DNA of 64,000 nucleotides. Source: Liolophura sinensis (Eukaryota; Mollusca; Polyplacophora; Chitonida; Chitonidae). Below, piece after piece: positions 56,690-64,000 of this stretch. The notes below the pieces were generated by a model. The model saw only the letters and a list, made by a program, of their open reading frames with translations. It was not told the origin of the DNA and did not search any database. The stretch lies in NCBI RefSeq assembly GCF_032854445.1, contig NC_088300.1, positions 78,345,084 to 78,409,083 on the forward strand, given 5' to 3'. A program made the position numbers and the translations under genes. Numbering within the stretch: the first letter of the stretch is position 1; every line of letters starts with the position of its first letter.

Positions 56690-57998
56690 TTTAATGTGCA
56701 TACAGTTAAAACAGACTAGTTACAGCCACCCACATCATACAGTCATACAGTACTCAGCACACGGGGAATATTACATGTGCATACAGTTACAGCTGACTAG
56801 TTACAGCCACCCACATCCCACAGTCATACAGTACTCAGCACACAAGGGATATTACATGTGCATACATTTACAGCAGACTAGTTACAGCCACCCACATCAC
56901 ACAGTCATACAGTACTCAGCACACAGGGGATATTACATATGCATACAGTTACACCACACTAGTTACAGCCACCCACATCACACAGTCATACAGTACTCAC
57001 CACACAGGGGATATTACATGTGCATACAGCTACAGCAGACTAGTTACAGCCACTCACATCCCACAGCCATACAGTACTCAGCACACAAGGGATATTACAT
57101 GTGCATACAGTTACAGCAGACTAGTTACAGCCACTCACAACACACAGTCATACAGTACTCAGCACACAGGGGATATTACATGTGCATACAGTTACAGCAC
57201 ACTAGTTACAGCCACTCACATCACACAGTCATACAGTACTCAGCACACAGGGGATATTACATGTGTATACAGTTACACCACACTAGTTACAGCCACCCAC
57301 ATCACACAGTCATACAGTACTCAGCACACAGGGGATATTACATATGCATACAGTTACAGCAGACTAGTTACAGCCACCCACATCACACAGTCATACAGTA
57401 CTCAGCACACAGGGGATATTACATGTGCATACAGTTACACCACACTAGTTACAGCCACCCACATCACACAGTCATACAGTACTCAGCACACAAGAGATAT
57501 TACATATGCATACAGTTACAGCTGACTAGTTACAGCCACCCACATCACACAGTCATACAGTACTCAGCACACAGGGGATATTACATATGCATACAGCTAC
57601 AGCTGACTAGTTACAGCCACCCACATCACACAGTCATACAGTACTCAGCACACAAGGGATATTACATATGCATACAGTTACAGCTGACTAGTTACAGCCA
57701 CCCACATCACACAGTCATACAGTACTCAGCACACAAGGGATATTACATATGCATACAGCTACAGCTGACTAGTTACAGCCACCCACATCCCACAGTCATA
57801 CAGTACTCAGCACACAAGGGATATTACATGTGCATACAGTTACAGCTGACTAGTTACAGCCACCCACATCCCACAGTCATACAGTACTCAGCACACAAGG
57901 GATATTACATGTGCATACAGTTACAGCTGACTTGTTACAGCCACCCACATCACACAGTCATACAGTACTCAGCACACAGGAGATATTACATGTGTATG
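56690..57998. repeat. 81-bp minisatellite, about 16 copies
   Basis: Unit ACATGTGCATACAGTTACAG, CTGACTAGTTACAGCCACCC, ACATCACACAGTCATACAGT and ACTCAGCACACAAGGGATAT. As 81 is divisible by three, one plus frame runs 458 codons as a 27-residue repeat. I see no start context, signal or family for it. Confidence 0.97.
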
Positions 57999-59490
57999 CA
58001 GTTATTATACATATATGTGATTTCACCTATATTCATTGGGTCAAAAAGCAAGTACAAATTTTCCTGCTAAATGGCCACAGGCAAAACAGAGAATAGTGAA
58101 ATGGCAGCAGGCACACGTATGCATACATACGTAATTATGTAGTAGCTTGGGACTACCACTGCTGAAGTAAGGTGCTAAATAATTAATTTAGCATATTAAC
58201 TCTGTTTTCTTTGTTAATGAACTTGCAGTACATTTACCAAGGTTGATCTTCAAGGAAGTTGTGAATTTTTTTTATTCCTTTTGGATACTGCGAAGCATGG
58301 AAAGTTGTACAACTTTTGTTCAGTCTCTCTTCTGAAAGATTACATAAACTAAGTCCAAGGTTATTTTGAAAGCTAAATGTAATATAACAGTATCTTAAAT
58401 TACGTGCAATTGAGCTGTGGATCAATACATCCTAGTGCTGTTGCCATGCCTCATGTTGATAAACTAATGTGGGATATATGATACTGGAGTCAGATGTAAC
58501 AGTGAGATGGACTGACTGAGTTTCACAGACAGAAAACATACATATCAAATGTCCCCCGGCAAGGACACAATTGGGTACAGTCAAAACAAAGAATGTGCAC
58601 CTAACTGAAGACATAAACTTTTAGGGTTAAATAAATGTAGAAAATGTGACCCTTATTATTAAATAAAGCTCCAAAAAGCTGCTTGCAATGAAGTGGATTA
58701 GTTTCCAGTTCATATAAAGGAGGGTACTCCAAAGGTCTCAGCTCCTTTACTCCAAAAGTCTCAGCACTATTAAAGCACTGCTGACAATATTTTTTATGAC
58801 ATTATTCAAGAGGTTATTGTGGTCATAGAGAGTTTCATCTTAGTTTCCGCATTCATTTGACAGAGAGAGGTTACAGCTGAACATTATTACCTGTGCAAAA
58901 CCATTCAATGCGTTTTTCCAAAGAAGGTTTCCACCAGTCATTTGGAGATTGTTCCTTTCAGTGAGAATGAAGAAGACTTAAGCAATCGGATCATTACATG
59001 CCTACATCCAGATACGCTCTGCTGAAACTGATGGGAAAAGCCTGACAAAACATTTGGCTGCTCCGTGTATACACATGGGCATTTTGTTAGGAGTATAAAA
59101 AATGAGCTACAAGCAAACATCGAAGAAAAAAATCCAGAAGTGAAATACCCAATGACATGGCCTATGCCCATATATGATGAATTTTTATATAGATATAATG
59201 TTTCAATTTCAATACATTTCTGTACTGTATCCACAGAATTTGTACCAGTGTAACTGTATATGTCTGGTCCAAGTATGGAATGAACTGTTCCACTTTAGCC
59301 AATGAATACTCTAGTATCTGCCCAGATAAGTGTTGAACAAACTCTTCCACCTTAACACTGTGCCCAAAGTGTTGTCTGACTTCAGAAATTTAATCATGTA
59401 CTCCTGCATCTACCCCCAAAAATTGTTCTACCTTAGGCAAATGTATATTTCTGTGGTACAAATTCTTTAATTGTAGCAAATGCATACATG
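57999..59490. other. No gene recognised
   Basis: AT-rich and presumably intronic to MARCHF5. The stretch 59270-59460 has three loosely similar ~65-bp units around CTGTTCCACTTTAGCCAATG, an eroded tandem repeat. Confidence 0.45.
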
Positions 59491-59499
59491 TGCATGTAC

Positions 59500-60048
59500 A
59501 TGTATCTGTCTGAAGTGTGGTACAACATGATCTACGTGTATGTATGATTACAGGATGTATCTGTCTGAAGTGTGGTACAACATGATCTACGTGTATGTAT
59601 GATTACAGGATGTATCTGTCTGAAGTGTGGTACAACGTGATATACGCGTATGTATGATTACAGGATGTACATGTTTGAAGTGTGGTACAACATGATCTAC
59701 GTGTATGTATGATTACAGGATGTATCTGTCTGAAGTGTGGTACAACATGATCTACGCGTATGTATGATTACAGGATGTACATGTTTGAAGTGTGGTACAA
59801 CGTGATATACGCGTATGTATGATTACAGGACGTACATGTTTGAAGTGTGGTACAACATGATCTACGTGTATGTATGATTACAGGATGTATCTGTCTGAAG
59901 TGTGGTACAACATGATCTACGCGTATGTATGATTACAGGATGTACATGTTTGAAGTGTGGTACAACGTGATCTACGTGTATGTACCATCACAGGATGTAT
60001 CTGCCTGAAGTGTGGTACAACATGATCTACGTGTATGTATGATTACAG
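59500..60048. repeat. 55-bp minisatellite, about 10 copies
   Basis: Unit GTATCTGTCTGAAGTGTGGT, ACAACATGATCTACGTGTAT and GTATGATTACAGGAT. Two alternating variants (ATCTGTCTG and ACATGTTTG) suggest a partial two-unit higher-order repeat. Confidence 0.95.
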
Positions 60049-61081
60049 ACATTGTCTTAAGGCGCAAGAGTTCATTCGCTTCACTTCTGACTTCCATGAT
60101 CAATTTCATGACGAAACACGAGCCCAGTGACATCTCTGGGTTACAGTCCTCAATATGAGTGAGCATTTAGAAGATTGCTATTGGAGATGGACTAATTATT
60201 GTGACAACAAAAACAAGTCTCTCCTCTATGAAAAGTGACACTGTAAACAAAAAGACAACATCATCAGCCTAAGTACCCTAGCACACACCATTAGCTAAGT
60301 CCTTCAAACACCCCAAAATGAATGAGATATTAACAGCTGGCATTATTGATACTGAAACCAAACACTTTTTTGTCCAGAAATGCTTCATGACAACAAATGG
60401 AGATGAAGACCTCAGCTGAAAACCACAGTCCAGATGACTGCTCCAGCCATCCATGGTCATTCTCACTGGTCAATCAGCCAAAGTCTGGCCAGTACATTAT
60501 TCATATTTAAAATATGGTCTAGCTAACTAGTTTAGTATTCTATCCTAATGACCTGAACAGATGGCCTGGGGGGCTCAAATCCACACTGACCAGTACACAA
60601 AGGTCAGTGGACAGTGTCCAGTCTGAGTGACCCTAATTCAAGGACAGCTGCACTGATCAGTGTGACAGGGAATACATGCAGGCTTCTGCCAGAACAAAGG
60701 GTGGGGTTTTGGCTAGTAAACAGCAGTGCAGTGGTCCATAAAGTCAATTAACACATATGAGAGGGCAATACCCCAAATGACTGCCCTGGCTCTTAAAATT
60801 TAACAAGGTCACTACAGGCTTATTTAGAGGAAACAATGTAAAGAATGAAATGGATAACCATGGATACCCACAGCGATTAAGACAGAAATATAACTCAGAA
60901 ACAGACTCTACAAAAAATCATGTCAATTTCTGTCTGAAATCAATGGGAATGCTTTCAAAACACAAAAGAACCAGGTAAATTCTCAGAGTAAGAAAGCAAA
61001 ACAACTCCATGAAGAAAAAGTAACTGAGAAAAAAGAATCTGGAAATGTTGGGAGTAAGTTCTGGTGGAAACTCACCTAATC

Positions 61082-62012
61082 TCACCTAAAAAATAGCCAC
61101 ACGAATGTTAGTCCAATCCCTCCTCTGGTCACAGAAAATAACACCTGTGAATATGATCATGTGAATAAGGCAAACTTACTGAATGACTTCTTTTCTAGTG
61201 TATGCTCTCTGTATGACTCAGATGTGGAACCCCCCAAAATTGCATCTGAGATCAGTAACGAATTAGTAGGTATTACCGTTGAACTCCGTTATGTACTTGA
61301 GGTGCTGAAGTCAACTGATACAAACAAGGCTACTGGACCAGACGGGATCAGCCCCAAAATGTTTTCTGAAGCCAGGCTGGAAATTTCTCCAATCTTGACG
61401 ACCCTTTTTAACCTGTCGTTAACTACAGGAAAATATCCTCCCTCCTGGAAAATTGCTAGCGTTACATCTATATTCAAAACGGGAGATCCATCGAAAGTCG
61501 TAAACTATAGACCAATTTCTTTGCTTAGCTGCATTAGCAAGGTATTTGAACGCATTGTGTTTCGAGCAGTTTTTAGCCATCTTCGTCCTGAGATATCTCC
61601 AAATCAGTGTGGCTTCTTACAATCAAAGTCAACAACAGCACAACTCGCTGACCTTTATTTTGACATTGTTATAGCTCTAGACGATGGGAAAGAAGTATTT
61701 TTCACATTTTTTGACATTTCCAAGGCTTTTGATCAAGTCTGGCACAAAGGCATCTTAGCTAAGCTGAAGTCACTTGGAACAAAAGGTGGAATGTTCAACT
61801 GGTTTGTGGACTATTTACAACATCGACAACAAAGTGTTGTACTGAACGGTTTACGGTCAGATCTCAGAGCATTGGGAGCTGGAGTCCCACAGGGCTCTGT
61901 ACTAGGCCTTTACTGTTTCCTGTTTTTATTAATGACCTTCCGCATGAAATTATTAATAGTATTAAGTTATTTGCTGACGACACTTGTCTTTACGTTATAT
62001 CCGACGAACTGA
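61082..62012 (+). pseudogene. LINE reverse transcriptase, long intact stretch then frameshift
   Basis: About 280 codons of RT: KANLLNDFFSSV, then TNKATGPDGISPKMFSEA, VNYRPISLLSCISKVFERIV, FFDISKAFDQVWHKGILAKL and GAGVPQGSVLGL. At about 61905 a one-base loss (after GSVLG) throws the frame off, and the next in-frame codons to 62012 are nonsense. The FADD palm motif continues in another frame. An upstream stop near 61075 breaks the lead-in. Confidence 0.92.
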
Positions 62013-62335
62013 CATCAGAATACATCAATAGCTCTATAAATGATGACCTAGAAAAAATTGTTGTTTGGGCCAAAACTTGGCATGTTGAGCTCAATGTGAA
62101 AAGGACCGTATCGCTTACTGTTTCAAGATGCAGACAACCGTCACAGTTAATATTTAATTTTTCAGGTGAAAGTATAACCCATTCTACATCACATAAACAT
62201 TTAGGACTAGTTTTTAGTAATAATGGAAACTGGACCTATCACATAGGCAAACTCATAGAAGCTGCAAATAAAAAACTATCCATGTTAGGAGCGCTTAAAT
62301 ATCGTCTGAATCGAAAGTGTCAAGAAATTATGTAG
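61905..62335 (+). pseudogene. LINE RT palm/thumb continuation in shifted frame
   Basis: In the shifted frame the sequence reads INDLPHEIINSIKLFADDTC followed by the thumb: WAKTWHVELNVKRT…, then HKHLGLVFSNNGNW and ANKKLSMLGALKYRLNRK. It ends at a stop at 62333-62335. The catalytic Asp pair is present in FADD. Confidence 0.85.
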
Positions 62336-63128
62336 AAAAGTTTTATAAGACCATCATTTGAATATGCAGATATAGTTTGGGACAATATTACTGAAGGTTA
62401 AATAAGTACCATAGAAAACATGCAAAAGGACACACTACGCATCTATTGGTTTAACCAAAAGTGTTGTCTCTAGCCTGCTCTACGAAGATTTGGGATTTAT
62501 ACAGCTGCATAAGAGATGCTACATGCATCGCCCGGTGTTCTCCAGGAAGCATCTAGCAATGTATTTGAAAACAAGCTTCCGCTACCAACACACCAGCGTA
62601 ATCTGTACCAAATTAGATCAATGGGCCAATTAACAACTTTTCGATGTAGAAAAGCCACCTTTAGTAAATCTTTTTTTTCCACAAACTGTGCATGACTGGA
62701 ACAGCTTGCCATATTCGATTAGAAGAATTAAGAATTATCAAGAATTCAAAATAGCTCTAGAAAAGATATTAGATCGGTCAATTCCAACACCATGCTATTA
62801 TACTGGAAGCCGATGTTTAAATATTATCTTGTGTAGATTAAGAAATGGATGTAGCTCGCTAAATGCCGATTTGTATAAAAATTTTATTACTCACTCTCCT
62901 AAATGTATCTGTGGCAAGCCGCTAGAAATGGCAGCTCATTTCTTTTTAGAGTGTAGCAGATATGTTGTCCAGAGGGAGAACATGCTTAGAAATATCAGAC
63001 AATCTGGTTATTTGGACAACATTTCTGCTACCACTCTCCTTTATGGCTGTAGTCTTCTATCAACTGAACTGAATATAATGATTTGTTTAGAAGTCTGCTT
63101 CTACATTAGCAATACCAAAAGGCTCTAA
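62336..63128 (+). pseudogene. LINE ORF2 C-terminal domain
   Basis: A frame from about 62340 reads SFIRPSFEYADIVWDNI before a stop. The frame 62688-63128 then reads HDWNSLPYSIRRIKNYQEFK, later LRNGCSSLNADLYKNF, CICGKPLEMAAHFFLECSRY and ENMLRNIRQS. This is the standard end of CR1/Jockey ORFs with a CxCG…H…C zinc-like motif. Confidence 0.88.
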
Positions 63129-63166
63129 TGTTTAAATTTTTCACCCTGTTTCTTCTATTTGTACAT

Positions 63167-63200
63167 AATATATATATATATATATATGTGTGTATATATT
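63167..63200. repeat. TA microsatellite at LINE 3' side
   Basis: ATATATATATATATATAT with a GTGTGT interruption, about 40 bp after the LINE stop. Confidence 0.9.
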
Positions 63201-64000
63201 ACATAATACATATTATATTATACCTATACTTATGGGATAGCTACTTTGTTATATACAGTTACATTGTAAAAGCTCTTGATTAGACCTTGTAGCACGTCAA
63301 GACGGCCACCAAGCTACGGCTGTGTATATACGTTCGTGCATACACGTGGCTGCGCACGTGCACATATATACATGCTTTTATATGTATATGTGCTTATTTG
63401 TGAGTATATACACGGAGGCACGTCCAAACGTGCATGTGCGTGTATGTACGGGTTTATTTATAAATGTTCATATATGCGTATGAGTTTATGATTTGTGCAC
63501 ATGTATACACAGATCGGTATTCTGTATGTATATATAAATACAATGTTTGTGCATGATCTTGTAAACAATTCCTGTCAATTTTCATAAAAATAACAAAATG
63601 CAATTTTGCCTCTTTACAAAACTTACAATGTACATAATATTACGATTATTACAGAATATAAGCCTATGGCTTCCTGTGTAAACAACTGAAATAAATACCT
63701 TAAAACCAAGGTATGAAAGGTAATACACAAAGAATCACCAGACTGTACCATAACCATATAACACCAACTTGAAAACAAAAATGTAAATTCTTCACTGAAC
63801 ATTTGTACATGTTTTTGCTAGTTTTGTTCATAGAAACAGTTATTTTATAAATGCGCTGCATCCGTTCCGTAGTATCAGATATAAAATATATATGTCACAT
63901 AAATATACATGTACATGCACGATTTGAGTACATATTTTTTGCAGAACAAAAACTTAATACTATATTTTAGCTGAAGCTTAGCCTTTATCCAAATTAAACA
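63201..64000. other. No gene recognised
   Basis: AT-rich with alternating purine-pyrimidine stretches (TATA, GTGCATAC, ACACGT) at 63300-63530. No exon with MARCHF5-like coding potential on the minus strand was seen. Confidence 0.45.

Larger units (their letters stand above)
60860..63128 (+). mobile_element. CR1/Jockey-type LINE, 5'-truncated, broken ORF
   Basis: RT-to-C-terminus of a non-LTR retrotransposon: a degenerate lead-in from about 60860, RT 61082-62335, and the C-terminal domain 62688-63128. It has no endonuclease. The motifs (TGPDGISPKMF, NYRPISLLSC, FDISKAFDQVWH, GVPQGSVLG, FADDT) differ from the Tx1-like elements at the left of the window, so this is a separate clade. A TA microsatellite follows the 3' end. 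It is probably inside a MARCHF5 intron in opposite orientation to that gene. Confidence 0.88.

Noticed and set aside
56694-58070. 458-codon plus-strand ORF as a repetitive protein gene
   Set aside because: It is exactly the 81-bp minisatellite translated. The frame is open only because the period is a multiple of three, and there is no signal peptide, domain or splice context.
58938-60466. Minus-strand ORFs (58938-59234, 59162-59350, 60278-60466) as upstream MARCHF5 exons
   Set aside because: None contains RING-CH cysteines or the expected membrane-helix sequence.

Overview
This is eukaryotic nuclear DNA from an animal, most likely a marine mollusc or related lophotrochozoan. The evidence is spliced genes with GT/AG introns, a recognisable MARCHF5 orthologue, eukaryotic tRNA-Cys genes, non-LTR retrotransposons, a Tc1/mariner transposon, tRNA-derived SINEs and very abundant mini- and satellite DNA. 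Most long open frames here are tandem repeats whose period happens to lack stops; they are not genes.

Layout. 1-3.8 kb: a decayed Tx1/L1-like LINE. 3.8-9.7 kb: a tandem array of about 1-1.4 kb cassettes carrying tRNA-Cys(GCA) genes and relics, interrupted by a SINE and a second Tx1-like LINE 3' fragment. 11.66-12.85 kb: a 25-bp minisatellite. 13.8-28.4 kb, minus strand: a complete ten-coding-exon gene assembled here from splice sites and reading phase. It encodes a predicted 510-residue type I membrane protein with a signal peptide, four tandem six-cysteine modules each encoded by an exon pair, a His/Arg-rich juxtamembrane stretch, one membrane helix and a short basic tail. Its introns hold SINEs, minisatellites and a partial duplication around exon 4.

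29-48 kb is mostly satellite: a 24-bp array, a C-rich 51-bp array with an exactly repeated 748-bp block, the mollusc-type CACTCACTC array, a 48-bp array, and three neighbouring blocks (39.8-48.1 kb) that look like one diverged satellite family, the last with higher-order structure. 50.1-51.8 kb is a full-length Tc1/mariner element with matching inverted repeats, TA target sites and an uninterrupted 340-aa transposase. 54.6-55.9 kb, minus strand, holds the last two coding exons of MARCHF5 (mitochondrial E3 ubiquitin ligase); its upstream exons were not found and probably lie beyond the right edge. 56.7-60 kb has two more minisatellites, and 60.9-63.1 kb a broken CR1/Jockey-type LINE, probably inside a MARCHF5 intron.

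There are no operons. The two host genes are unrelated in function as far as can be seen. The best candidate for something undescribed is the modular cysteine-rich membrane protein gene at 13.8-28.4 kb. Next are the possible targeting of tRNA-Cys genes by the Tx1-like LINE and the intact Tc1 element.
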